Below are positions 41,000-48,805 of a stretch of 56,591 bases of DNA, in pieces (position 1 is the stretch's first letter; each line of letters opens with the position of its first letter). The notes under the pieces are model-generated. The model was given only the letters and a program-made list of their open reading frames with translations. It made no database searches and was not told the origin of the DNA. Source of the DNA: an uncultured Clostridia bacterium (GTDB taxonomy: Bacteria; Bacillota; Clostridia; Oscillospirales; Acutalibacteraceae); NCBI GenBank assembly GCA_947627345.1, contig CANQVS010000015.1, positions 1 to 56,591 on the forward strand. The letters run 5' to 3'. The translations under genes and the position numbers were made by a program.

Positions 41000-42001
41000 A
41001 TGGCTAATTTTGAAAATATAACAATTGAAAAGGGTATGTACCAATCGGGTTCAAAAAGTCTTACGGATGTTCTTGAAACTCTTGACCCGTCGGAAAATTA
41101 CGAGGGTACGGCTCTTGAGGGACTTGACGCATTCGGCCGTCAGCTTAAAAGATTTGATATTAAGGTGTCGGGTAAAGGAAGTGACTGCGTTGAGAAATTT
41201 TTCCAGACAAGTAACTCCGCAGCGCTTTTTCCGGAGTATGTAAGCCGTGCAGTTAAGCAGGGTATGGAGCAGGCGGATATTATCCCCGACATTGTCGCCA
41301 CGATAACAAATATCGAGGGTATGGATTACAGAAGCGTGGCTTCAATTCCGTCAGAGGACGACAAGACCTTAAAGATAGTTTCAGAGGGCGCGACAATTCC
41401 GCAGACGGTAGTTAAAACTCAGGAGAACTTAGTTAAACTTCATAAACGCGGAAGAATGCTTGTATCATCTTACGAGGCTCTTCGCTTTCAGCGTTTAGAC
41501 CTATTCACAGTAACACTTAACCAGATTGGCGCATATATTAGACGTGCTCAGCTTAAAGACGCTGTTGATGTTCTGTTAAACGGCGACGGTAACGACAACG
41601 CCTGCGATACAATTTCCGCTGACGGCATTACATACTCGGACCTTGTAAAGCTTTGGGCAGAACTCAGCCCCTATGAGCTTAATACAATTCTCGCTCCGAC
41701 AGACGCAATGGAAAGTATTCTTTCAATGGAAGAAATGAAGGACAGTAACGCGGGACTTAACTTTCAGGGTACGGGAAAAATGGTAACTCCTTTAGGAGCT
41801 AATTTACTCCATACCCCGTCAATCGAATCGGGAAAGATTATCGGTCTTGACAAAAACTGCGCGCTTGAAATGGTACAGGCGGGCGACGTAGTAACCGATT
41901 ATGATAAGCTTATCGACAGACAGCTTGAACGCGCCGCTATTAGTTGTACCGCGGGATTTGCAAAAATTTTCAAAGAATCCTCAAAGGCTCTCTCTTACTA
42001 A
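41000..42001 (+). CDS. Phage major capsid protein (HK97-fold type)
   Basis: A 333-aa shell protein. The N-terminal stretch (about 1-60) may be flexible. The core has FPEYVSRAVKQGMEQADIIPDIVAT, then the E-loop and A-domain pattern (HKRGRMLVSSYEALRFQRLDLFTVTLNQIGAYI) common to PBSX-like capsids. AAGGAGG precedes ATG 41000. An encapsulin was considered, but the portal, protease and terminase next door point to a DNA-filled head. Confidence 0.82.
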   Translation: MANFENITIEKGMYQSGSKSLTDVLETLDPSENYEGTALEGLDAFGRQLKRFDIKVSGKGSDCVEKFFQTSNSAALFPEYVSRAVKQGMEQADIIPDIVATITNIEGMDYRSVASIPSEDDKTLKIVSEGATIPQTVVKTQENLVKLHKRGRMLVSSYEALRFQRLDLFTVTLNQIGAYIRRAQLKDAVDVLLNGDGNDNACDTISADGITYSDLVKLWAELSPYELNTILAPTDAMESILSMEEMKDSNAGLNFQGTGKMVTPLGANLLHTPSIESGKIIGLDKNCALEMVQAGDVVTDYDKLIDRQLERAAISCTAGFAKIFKESSKALSY

Positions 42002-42010
42002 GAGGCAGAT

Positions 42011-42379
42011 ATGAGCTTTGAAAAAACACTTAGCAGGTTCAAGCTCATCTCGGGTTTAGACGACAGCGATGCGGTAAAATGGCTCGGTCTTATTAAAGAG
42101 TCAAACGCTTATGTGAGAAGTCTTGTGACTAAAGATGAGCTTTTTGATATTGATGAGGACAGAATCGACAATTGCGCGGCTGTATACGCTTATTATCGTT
42201 ATATCTGTTATAACATAAACGATGAGAGCAGTTTTTCGGCAGGAGATTTGAGCGTTAGTTTTAATGAGAATAAGCTGAAAGCCGCTAAAGAGATGTGGGA
42301 GTCAGAGCTTGAAAGCATAAGCGATATAACAGATACTTCGCTATACGATTCAACATTCGTGTTTAAGAGGGTGAAATAG
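42011..42379 (+). CDS. Phage head-tail connector (gp6-like)
   Basis: A 122-aa mostly helical protein following the capsid gene, the usual place of the connector (adaptor) that docks under the portal. Pattern LISGLDDSDAVKWLGLIKESNAYVRSLV and AVYAYYRYICY fits such proteins. It ends one base before the next gene. Assigned mainly by position and helical pattern. Confidence 0.65.
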   Translation: MSFEKTLSRFKLISGLDDSDAVKWLGLIKESNAYVRSLVTKDELFDIDEDRIDNCAAVYAYYRYICYNINDESSFSAGDLSVSFNENKLKAAKEMWESELESISDITDTSLYDSTFVFKRVK

Positions 42380-42380
42380 A

Positions 42381-42725
42381 TTGAATTTTCCGGCAAAGTT
42401 AATTAATAAGTACGGAGCTGTATTAAATATTACGGAAAACGGCAAAACTATAAATATAAAAGGGATTCTACAGCCGTTTCACTATGCTGACAAAAGCTAT
42501 TTTACTCCCAAAAGACTTCCTGCAGGAGTTTTTGACGGACGTCATTACTTTCTTATAACTTCGCCAAAATATAAAAACAGGATATTTCGCAATTCGGTCG
42601 TTAAAAAAAATAAAGAAAAATATCGTGTTAAATCGTCAGAAACCTATAGTGTGCAAGGGAGAGATTTATATGTGTGGGCGGTATTAACCGCCTGCACAAC
42701 ATATACGGAGGATGATTATGAATAA
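42381..42725 (+). CDS. Phage head-tail joining protein (stopper-like)
   Basis: A 114-aa beta-rich protein. Start TTG 42381 follows GAGGGTGA. The sequence (GAVLNITENGKTINIKGILQPFHY...) resembles head-completion proteins of the XkdH type that plug the connector. Overlaps the following gene by eight bases. Confidence 0.6.
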   Translation: MNFPAKLINKYGAVLNITENGKTINIKGILQPFHYADKSYFTPKRLPAGVFDGRHYFLITSPKYKNRIFRNSVVKKNKEKYRVKSSETYSVQGRDLYVWAVLTACTTYTEDDYE

Positions 42726-43152
42726 TATAACTGATATAGCCGATACACTTATAAAAAATGCAAAACATAATCCGCAGCTAAGTGATATACGTTTTATAAA
42801 AGCGTATAATACCACCGCTAATAATCCTAACGAGGACGGATGTACCGCGGTTGTAAGTATTGAAAGCGTACAGCGTTCAAAGGGTTTTGTTTCACGTCTT
42901 TATAAGCAGAACACATATGGAGATGTTTTTGTTGCAAGGCTTAATGTAAGGCTTTATGCGGGTAATGATATTTCAGGCGCAAGTCTGACAAAAACCGCTC
43001 TTATTATTAGAAATGCCTTGATAGAGGCCGACAGCGAGGGCTATATAGAAAACAGCAACATAAGTTCAATAAAGTATGAGAATGACAGCTCTGCCGTATA
43101 TAGGGATATAAGCTTTGATATTGAATATGTTTTATGCGAGGCGGTAGTATGA
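42718..43152 (+). CDS. Phage tail terminator-like protein
   Basis: A 144-aa protein in the XkdJ/tail-terminator position. It has an alternating helix-strand pattern (IRNALIEADSEGY near the C-terminus). ATG 42718 follows CGGAGG by six bases; ATG 42712 touches the binding site. If it is the terminator, it would cap the tail end that joins the head. Moderate certainty. Confidence 0.55.
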   Translation: MNNITDIADTLIKNAKHNPQLSDIRFIKAYNTTANNPNEDGCTAVVSIESVQRSKGFVSRLYKQNTYGDVFVARLNVRLYAGNDISGASLTKTALIIRNALIEADSEGYIENSNISSIKYENDSSAVYRDISFDIEYVLCEAVV

Positions 43153-43499
43153 CGACCGTAAAACCGATAAAGTCCAATTTGAATGTATATAAAGATAATG
43201 AACTTTTAGCCGGCATAACTTCTCTTTCGGTCAGCGAAACTTCAACAGAGAGCTATATTTACGAAATTCTAACCGAGGAACCTTGGGCGACTGTATCATC
43301 CGAAAAAAAGTATGTGATTACTTTAAATGTATTCGGGGAAAGTCCTTTTACGGAAGACGAAACGTTTAATCTGGTTATTAGAACAAATTCAGAAAATAAT
43401 TATTATGATAACTGTAAAATTATGTCGTCTGAAACTGCATACACAGATGGAAGATTAACCACAAAGCTAAAGATTATTTCTGCGGAAAGGACACAGTAA
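43149..43499 (+). CDS. Small phage structural protein (possible tail-tube or initiator)
   Basis: A 116-aa beta-strand-rich protein that I do not recognise by sequence. It stands where a tail-tube gene would be. Its start overlaps the preceding stop (ATGA), and its stop overlaps a 41-codon gene (TAATG). No sheath or tape-measure gene follows, so if it is a tube protein the tube can be only one or a few rings long. Confidence 0.5.
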   Translation: MTTVKPIKSNLNVYKDNELLAGITSLSVSETSTESYIYEILTEEPWATVSSEKKYVITLNVFGESPFTEDETFNLVIRTNSENNYYDNCKIMSSETAYTDGRLTTKLKIISAERTQ

Positions 43500-43624
43500 T
43501 GGAAGAAAGTATTTTAAATATAAACGCGGGTATCGACGCGCGAAGTATCAGTGAAATTTTTGAACAGGACAGCCGTCGGTACAGTCGTGCGCTGACAGAA
43601 GAACAGGAGGCTAAAACAGGATGA
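43499..43624 (+). CDS. 41-aa gene inside the phage-derived operon
   Basis: ATG 43499-43501 overlaps the previous stop (TAATG), and its TGA 43622-43624 overlaps the next start (ATGA), so it is translationally coupled on both sides. The product starts MEESILNINAGIDARSIS and is charged and helical with no membrane segment. It stands where PBSX-type elements encode a tail-assembly chaperone and the tape measure, so it may be a remnant or a tiny adaptor. Function unknown. Confidence 0.7.
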   Translation: MEESILNINAGIDARSISEIFEQDSRRYSRALTEEQEAKTG

Positions 43625-44139
43625 AAACTGCTAAAATCCGTTATAAAGGTTATGAGTGGGAGCATAATCCCGAAACGCTGAATGTAGAAAAAGAGGATAA
43701 TGTAAATGAACAGGACTTACCGTGTGAAAACTCAATTGCAAGGCATTATTCTTCAAAGTGCAGAAAGGTAAGCGGAAAAGGGAAGCTCGTTGGAGAGGAT
43801 TGCCTCAGAAAATTTAACGAGCTTGTGAAACTGCAAAGCGAAGCGAAAAGCGGAATTTTATCTCTGCCAAATATAAAGCCGTTTTACGCGTATTTTAAAA
43901 AAATCGAGCTTATATGCGAGCCGTCACCGCAAGTAATAACTTACAGATTTGAGTTTGTAGAGGACAGTGAGAGGAATTCTTTTGTTAAAGAAAATTATTA
44001 TCACACAGTTTCGGACGGCGAAACATTGTGGGATATTTCGTATAAATACAAGGTAGATATTCAAACACTCGTAGATTTAAATCCCGAGGTTAAACGCTTG
44101 GACGAGCTGTCTGAAGGAAGCAGGGTAAAAGTATGCTGA
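43621..44139 (+). CDS. LysM baseplate protein (XkdP-like)
   Basis: A 172-aa protein: an N-terminal baseplate region (about 1-120) and a C-terminal LysM domain (about 127-172, HTVSDGETLWDISYKYKVDIQTLVDLNPEVK). XkdP/gp53-like proteins join the baseplate hub to the tail tube. The LysM part may bind peptidoglycan or serve as a structural module. Start overlaps the preceding stop and the end overlaps the next gene by seven bases. Confidence 0.85.
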   Translation: MKTAKIRYKGYEWEHNPETLNVEKEDNVNEQDLPCENSIARHYSSKCRKVSGKGKLVGEDCLRKFNELVKLQSEAKSGILSLPNIKPFYAYFKKIELICEPSPQVITYRFEFVEDSERNSFVKENYYHTVSDGETLWDISYKYKVDIQTLVDLNPEVKRLDELSEGSRVKVC

Positions 44140-45077
44140 ATTTTAGCTTTACAGACGTTAACGGAGATATATTGTCGTTTAACAATCCCATATACATAGT
44201 TATTAATCAAGATGAGAACATTCCCGCTGACGATTTAAGCGTTACATTTCCGTTCATAAAAAATGCGCCCGAGTTTTGTACTGTCGAAGTAAAGGACGGG
44301 AATACTGTCATTTTTAAGGGAATTGTAGATGAACAGCAAAATATCTCTACAGAGAAAAACTGCTACACAAAAATTATAGCGCGAAGTATGGCGGCTATGC
44401 TCCTTGATAATGAAAGCAAGCCTGTAAGTTATACAAATCCCTCAACCTCGGTTATTTTTAACCGTCATCTCGCCCCAAACTTAATAGGAGAATACAGGGG
44501 AGAGGAGTTCGTGTTAAACGGCGATTTGAATATTTCAAAGGGTATGAGCGACTGGCAGGCGTTTTCTTCGTTTTGTCTTAAAGCCTTTAATAGAATCCCC
44601 AGAATAGACGCGGACGGTACAGCAGATTTTAACGGAGTGAGTTCGAGTGAAAGTATTAAATTTTCAAATATCAACGGAATAAATTATAGTTCTGTAAAAG
44701 AAAATACAAAGCGTTGTAAACTGATTTCCGAGGTTTGCGTTAAAACGAGCCCCACAGACATTTACGGTACGATAATTGGAAGTAAAAGTGTAAAAAACAG
44801 GAGAGTAGAACGCAGACGTTATATTGACGCATCGGCATCATATTCATTGACTGTAGCTGATTTAATGCTAAGTAACGCTATAAACGACTCTTATGAGGTA
44901 ACCCTTGTTACTCCGATAAAATTATTAAATATACTTGGAGCAGATGTAAGTATTGAAGACAGCAACATCGGTACTATAAGCGGACTTAAAGTCAGCAGTA
45001 TTTACTACCGCCAAACTCCAGACGGCGAGAATACAACAATAATTCTTAAAAAGGAGAATGAGAATGTGGATACTTAA
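44133..45077 (+). CDS. Baseplate hub protein (XkdQ/gpD-like)
   Basis: A 314-aa hub protein with the pattern of Mu gp44/XkdQ proteins: beta-rich N-terminal domain with FKGIVDEQQNIS, a middle part with WQAFSSFCLKAFNRIPRIDADG, and a C-terminal half ending in a strand-rich region. Forms the centre of the baseplate on which the spike sits. Start ATG 44133 is within the LysM gene end. Followed by the spike gene. Confidence 0.8.
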   Translation: MLNFSFTDVNGDILSFNNPIYIVINQDENIPADDLSVTFPFIKNAPEFCTVEVKDGNTVIFKGIVDEQQNISTEKNCYTKIIARSMAAMLLDNESKPVSYTNPSTSVIFNRHLAPNLIGEYRGEEFVLNGDLNISKGMSDWQAFSSFCLKAFNRIPRIDADGTADFNGVSSSESIKFSNINGINYSSVKENTKRCKLISEVCVKTSPTDIYGTIIGSKSVKNRRVERRRYIDASASYSLTVADLMLSNAINDSYEVTLVTPIKLLNILGADVSIEDSNIGTISGLKVSSIYYRQTPDGENTTIILKKENENVDT

Positions 45078-45399
45078 TTATGTTACAAAAAATTCGATAT
45101 CAAACTCTGTAGCTGAGAAAGGAAATGTTAAAAGCGCGTCAGACGGACGTGTACAGATAAATGCTTCAAGCGATTACGCCAAAATTCCTATAGTAGCGCC
45201 GTATGGTATCGCATATTCTCCCGTTGCAGGCGAAGAATCTGTTGTACTAAGCGCAGGAGGAGAGGATATTTGTATAGGTACAGTTTCTAAAAGTGAAAGT
45301 TTAAGTCCCGGAGAGCTTATGTTAAGCTCATCGGGAGGAGCGAGTATTTTACTTAAAAATGACGGAAATGTTTACATAAACGGAAAGAAGGTAAGCTGA
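45064..45399 (+). CDS. Baseplate spike/assembly protein (gpV-like)
   Basis: A 111-aa protein with an OB-like N-terminal part (GNVKSASDGRVQINASSDYAK...VVAPYGIAYSPVAGEE pattern) and a C-terminal repeat of short strands (LMLSSSGGASILLKNDGNVYINGKKVS) that suggests a small beta-helix spike. ATG 45064 follows AAGGAG by seven bases; ATG 45058 is too close. Its stop overlaps the next ATG by one base. It is shorter than most phage spikes. Confidence 0.75.
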   Translation: MWILNYVTKNSISNSVAEKGNVKSASDGRVQINASSDYAKIPIVAPYGIAYSPVAGEESVVLSAGGEDICIGTVSKSESLSPGELMLSSSGGASILLKNDGNVYINGKKVS

Positions 45400-45743
45400 T
45401 GGATACCAGAATTGAAAACAAAGATATAGTCCTAAAACCCGACGGAAACAGCGACTATGTAACTGATATAGAGCAGGCTGTTCAGCAGGTTAATCTGGCA
45501 CTGAAAATTCCTAAGGCGAGCTTTATTTATGACAGAAAAATCGGGGCATTTGAAGAAGACTACAACATTTATAAGGACGAAATTGAGGGAGATATTGAAG
45601 CTATGGTAAACGAATGTCTTTTAAATACCAATGTCTACGCAACTGTTGAGTATGTTAACCGAAATGTCAACGTAATTACTGTCGGACTTTTAATAAATGA
45701 CGGAATTAATACCGAACATACGGAGGTGGTTTTTTACGGATAG
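45399..45743 (+). CDS. Baseplate wedge protein (gp25/XkdS-like, DUF2634)
   Basis: A 114-aa protein of the gp25/XkdS group. Pattern NKDIVLKPDGNSDYVTDIEQAVQQVNLAL at the N-terminus and VNVITVGLLINDG near the end. In contractile-tail systems this protein holds the sheath-baseplate junction, yet no sheath gene is present here. Overlaps the J gene. Confidence 0.82.
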   Translation: MDTRIENKDIVLKPDGNSDYVTDIEQAVQQVNLALKIPKASFIYDRKIGAFEEDYNIYKDEIEGDIEAMVNECLLNTNVYATVEYVNRNVNVITVGLLINDGINTEHTEVVFYG

Positions 45744-46806
45744 TTATGAAGATATACTTTTAAGAATGAAGAACAAATATACCGAGCTTTCCGGAATGAA
45801 TGTGCCTGAACTTTCTGATATAGATTTAAGAATGAAGGTATTAGCGGGTGAAATTTACAACGATGAAGTTAATCTTGAATTTATAAAACGCCAGATGTTT
45901 GCTACAACCGCAACGGGCGAGTACCTTGATAATCACGCGCAGGACAGAGGACTTAAAAGAAAGAACGCAACCAAAGCGGTCGGAAGCGTAAAGTTTTACA
46001 TAAATGAGCCTGCTCAACAGCCTATAAAAGTTCCGAAAGGTACGGTTGTTGCAACAGCAGGGAAAAACTCGGTAAGATTTATAACTGACGCTGATGTTAC
46101 GCTCGCTATTGGTAACGACAGCGTAAGCGTTTCCTGTACCGCGGAAAAAGGCGGAGCCTCGGGAAATGTAGCTGAAAACAGCATTACTGTTATGGTTACA
46201 AATGTTGTAGGAATTGACGGCGTTAGAAATACCTCGCAGTTTACAGCGGGAAGTGATACGGAAAGCGACGAGCTTTTAAGAAAGCGAGTGCTTGATACAT
46301 ATCAGTCCGTTTCAAACGGTACAAATAAGGCCTATTATAAACGGCTTGCTCTATCCGTTGAGGGAGTTAATTCTGTAAATGTTGTTCCTAAGGCGCGCGG
46401 AGAGGGTACTGTTGACGTTAATATCGCCTGCAAAGATATGGTAGCTCCGATGTCAATTGTAAACGAGGTTGCAAAGCTGATACAAAAACAGAGAGAGCTT
46501 AATGTTGACGTTAAAGTTTTTGCAGCGGAAATCTTTAGATTTGATGTAGGGGTTTATGTAGTTTTAAAGGACGGTTATGATTTAGAAACCGTAAGACAAA
46601 ATATAAAGTCCGCGGTGTCGGACTATGTTGCCACTCTTGAGGTCGGCGATGATATACTCGAAAAACACCTTTCCTCGGCAATCATTAAAGCAGAAGGAGT
46701 TAGCGATTTCAGCTACAATAATATGTACAGACCTTCATATGTGATGGACGATGAAACCTTTGTATCATTAAGAGAGGTTTATGTCGAGGAGGTAGATGAA
46801 GTATGA
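45697..46806 (+). CDS. Baseplate J-like protein (XkdT)
   Basis: 369 aa (from ATG 45697) with the baseplate J pattern: SYEDILLRMKNKYTELS, LDNHAQDRGLKRKNATKA, PKGTVVATAG and GTNKAYYKRLALSVEGVNSVNVVPKARGEGTVDV. The start is uncertain. A perfect GGAGGTG (45722-45728) lies inside the end of the previous gene, and seven bases after it is ACG 45736, which would give the usual short N-terminus (DSYEDILLRM). ATG 45697 has no good binding site. Its stop overlaps the next ATG. Confidence 0.88.
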   Translation: MTELIPNIRRWFFTDSYEDILLRMKNKYTELSGMNVPELSDIDLRMKVLAGEIYNDEVNLEFIKRQMFATTATGEYLDNHAQDRGLKRKNATKAVGSVKFYINEPAQQPIKVPKGTVVATAGKNSVRFITDADVTLAIGNDSVSVSCTAEKGGASGNVAENSITVMVTNVVGIDGVRNTSQFTAGSDTESDELLRKRVLDTYQSVSNGTNKAYYKRLALSVEGVNSVNVVPKARGEGTVDVNIACKDMVAPMSIVNEVAKLIQKQRELNVDVKVFAAEIFRFDVGVYVVLKDGYDLETVRQNIKSAVSDYVATLEVGDDILEKHLSSAIIKAEGVSDFSYNNMYRPSYVMDDETFVSLREVYVEEVDEV

Positions 46807-47366
46807 CGTCGCTTGAATCTATGATAAAAAAGCTTTCACCGCTCGGTATTTACAGAATTGAGAATAAAACCAATATAAAAAATGAGCTGTCGGCATATGC
46901 GTACGCTTTAGATATACATAGAAAAAATATTGATACTTTAATAAGGGAATGTTTTATTTCAAGCGCGCAGGACTACGGAATTGAAATCCGAGAAAAGGTT
47001 ATCGGCGCCGTGAAAAGTTCCTACGATTTAAGCAAAAGACGGGAAATGCTTACGCTTAGAAAAGGTTTTAATGAAAATGACTTTACACGAGACAGCTTAG
47101 CAAAATTTATTAAAAGTTTCGGAGTAACAGAATTTAATATTTCCGAAGTCCCTACACAACACATAATTGGTGTAGCCATAGGGGGTTCATATCCCGATAG
47201 TGAGGAAAAATGGATTGAAAATCAAATTCGCTTGATTTTACCTGCGCATTTGACAGCTTTCGTTTATTTTGGAGGTAGAAATTGGCGGCAAATTAATGAG
47301 GATGATAAAACCTTTAAACAGCTTGACGATCAGGATTTAATGTGGCAGGAAATACATTTACAGTAA
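46803..47366 (+). CDS. Phage tail protein I-like (XkdU, DUF2313)
   Basis: A 187-aa protein of the XkdU/gpI group, which attaches fibres to the baseplate J ring. Pattern MIKKLSPLGIYRIE at the N-terminus, LRKGFNENDFTRDSLAKFIKSFG in the middle and LILPAHLTAFVYFGG near the end. Overlaps J by four bases (ATGA). Confidence 0.82.
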   Translation: MTSLESMIKKLSPLGIYRIENKTNIKNELSAYAYALDIHRKNIDTLIRECFISSAQDYGIEIREKVIGAVKSSYDLSKRREMLTLRKGFNENDFTRDSLAKFIKSFGVTEFNISEVPTQHIIGVAIGGSYPDSEEKWIENQIRLILPAHLTAFVYFGGRNWRQINEDDKTFKQLDDQDLMWQEIHLQ

Positions 47367-47377
47367 AGGAAGATTAA

Positions 47378-47839
47378 ATGGCATCAACAAATAAAACTCA
47401 AAATCTCGGGCTAAACAACTGGCTCGAAACAGATAAACCAAAGCGTATAGATTTTGTATCGGATAACGCTATTGTAGATAATATCTTAGGAACACATATT
47501 AAGGATAATGATATTCATCTTACATCTTCGGAAAAGGATAGGGTATCGGAACCTTTTGAAGTATCGGTAATATACGGTACCGGAACTGCTACCAGCGTTT
47601 TAAGTGCGGGATTTGTACCGAGTATGGTGATAGTTTTCAAAACAGGTTCTTCTCCCGTAAGAGATATCAACGGTTATCCTTATGTTAATTTTGCCGTTGC
47701 AACTCAAAAGGGAACAAGCGGTGGAGCGGACCTTTTAAACGATACCTTGACGCTTAAACAAAGTACAGTTGCCGAAAACGGTGTATTTTATAATATGAAT
47801 GAGCTTTATGCTACGTATGTTGTAGTTTATTTTAAATAA
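47378..47839 (+). CDS. Short tail-fibre-like protein
   Basis: A 153-aa protein beginning with the segment NLGLNNWLETDKPKRIDFVSDNAIVD, which is typical of fibre proteins of clostridial phage tails, followed by a beta-rich part. It is the last gene of the operon and the likely receptor-contact part. No chaperone, holin or endolysin follows; the next gene is on the other strand behind a terminator. Confidence 0.7.
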   Translation: MASTNKTQNLGLNNWLETDKPKRIDFVSDNAIVDNILGTHIKDNDIHLTSSEKDRVSEPFEVSVIYGTGTATSVLSAGFVPSMVIVFKTGSSPVRDINGYPYVNFAVATQKGTSGGADLLNDTLTLKQSTVAENGVFYNMNELYATYVVVYFK

Positions 47840-47859
47840 CAAACATCATTAATAGTTAA

Positions 47860-47912
47860 AAAAGGGAAGATAATTTTGATTTTAATCAAAATTATCTTCC
47901 CATATTTTTATA
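47860..47912. terminator. Bidirectional terminator at the end of the phage-derived operon
   Basis: Two 17-base arms (47864-47880 and 47885-47901) pair perfectly around a TTTA loop. A-rich sequence precedes and T-rich sequence follows. It closes both the plus-strand operon and the minus-strand gene at 47921. Confidence 0.92.
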
Positions 47913-47920
47913 ATATATTT

Positions 47921-48775
47921 TTAGTGCTTAGGTTTATAACGTCCGCCATTAGAACTTCTCGAGTTTCTCGGTACATATACCTCATCGGTATCGTACTTGC
48001 TGCGACGGTTAACTTGACGTTTTTGACTTCTGCCGGGTTGTCTTTGCTGAGCGCGAGGGGGAGAACCTTGTTGTACTCTGTGTTGAGCCTGGCGCGGATT
48101 AGCTGAGTTGATTCTCGAACCGTCTGACGCGTGTTGGTATTTTAAGTTCTTTTTTCTTTTTACCGCAATAACAATCAAGGATATAATAATAATTGCAGCA
48201 ATTACTTCAAGTCCGATGCCTGTAAACAGAATCCAAATACCGTTATCTTCACTTGAATCGTTATCTCTTATAAAGTTAAAGCTGTCGGCATCATCGTTGG
48301 ATTTTTTATTGTCAGATTTACTCAACTGTTCCGCGATACTTTTCCAGTCATTTTTTTTGAGAGTATCAGTATCTACATTTCCCTTGACATCGTACACGGG
48401 CGAGGTCGAAGCTTTTGTAGAGGCTACGGAACTGCTTTTTGTAGGTGAAGTAGCTTTTTTTGTAGAGTAGACGTTATTATTATTGTTATTAGTGTTTACC
48501 CTTGGAGAAGTAGCGTATGTTTTATTTTGCTGTTGCTTCGGTTTTGTCGCTTTCGTTGCCTTTGTCGCCTGTGTCACCTTTGGTTTTTTTGTGGTTGGCT
48601 GGGTTGCAGGCTTCGGAGGATTTGTTTCGACCGGAGCGGGTTCGGTAACAACAGGAACCGAATCAGTGGCAATAGGCGGGTCTTCTTCTTCATCCGCAAA
48701 TACATTTACCGTGCAAAGTGAAAAAATAATTATTAAAAAGAAAGCAAGAAATGTAAATCTTATTTTTCCTTTCAT
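47921..48775 (-). CDS. Secreted/anchored Thr-Pro-Lys-rich membrane protein
   Basis: Unrecognised, 284 aa. Signal peptide (1-27, cut after VFA), then an acidic start and a low-complexity Pro/Thr/Lys/Asn stretch (about 30-125) with TKATKATK-type repeats, a short folded-looking part (135-170), one membrane helix (180-205) and a very basic cytoplasmic tail of about 75 residues rich in Arg, Gln and Ser. The layout is of a type I membrane protein with a wall-spanning stalk outside and a nucleic-acid-like basic tail inside. GGAAGGAAGTG precedes the ATG. Follows the lipoprotein gene by 30 bases. Confidence 0.75.
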   Translation of the reverse strand: MKGKIRFTFLAFFLIIIFSLCTVNVFADEEEDPPIATDSVPVVTEPAPVETNPPKPATQPTTKKPKVTQATKATKATKPKQQQNKTYATSPRVNTNNNNNNVYSTKKATSPTKSSSVASTKASTSPVYDVKGNVDTDTLKKNDWKSIAEQLSKSDNKKSNDDADSFNFIRDNDSSEDNGIWILFTGIGLEVIAAIIIISLIVIAVKRKKNLKYQHASDGSRINSANPRQAQHRVQQGSPPRAQQRQPGRSQKRQVNRRSKYDTDEVYVPRNSRSSNGGRYKPKH

Positions 48776-48805
48776 TTTATTGCACTTCCTTCCAAATTAA
48801 TGGGT

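Noticed and set aside
41000..42001. Encapsulin nanocompartment shell
   Set aside because: The gene is flanked by portal, protease, terminase and connector genes, which fits a DNA-filled phage head better.
36660..47900. Attachment-site repeats flanking the phage-derived operon
   Set aside because: Comparing the two ends by eye I found only short AT-rich matches that would occur by chance; no tRNA lies at either end and there is no integrase.
48483..48800. Plus-strand open frames in 47.9-48.8 kb and similar long antisense frames in htpG, pnp and tyrS
   Set aside because: They mirror codon bias of the real genes on the other strand, lack ribosome binding sites and have no family pattern.
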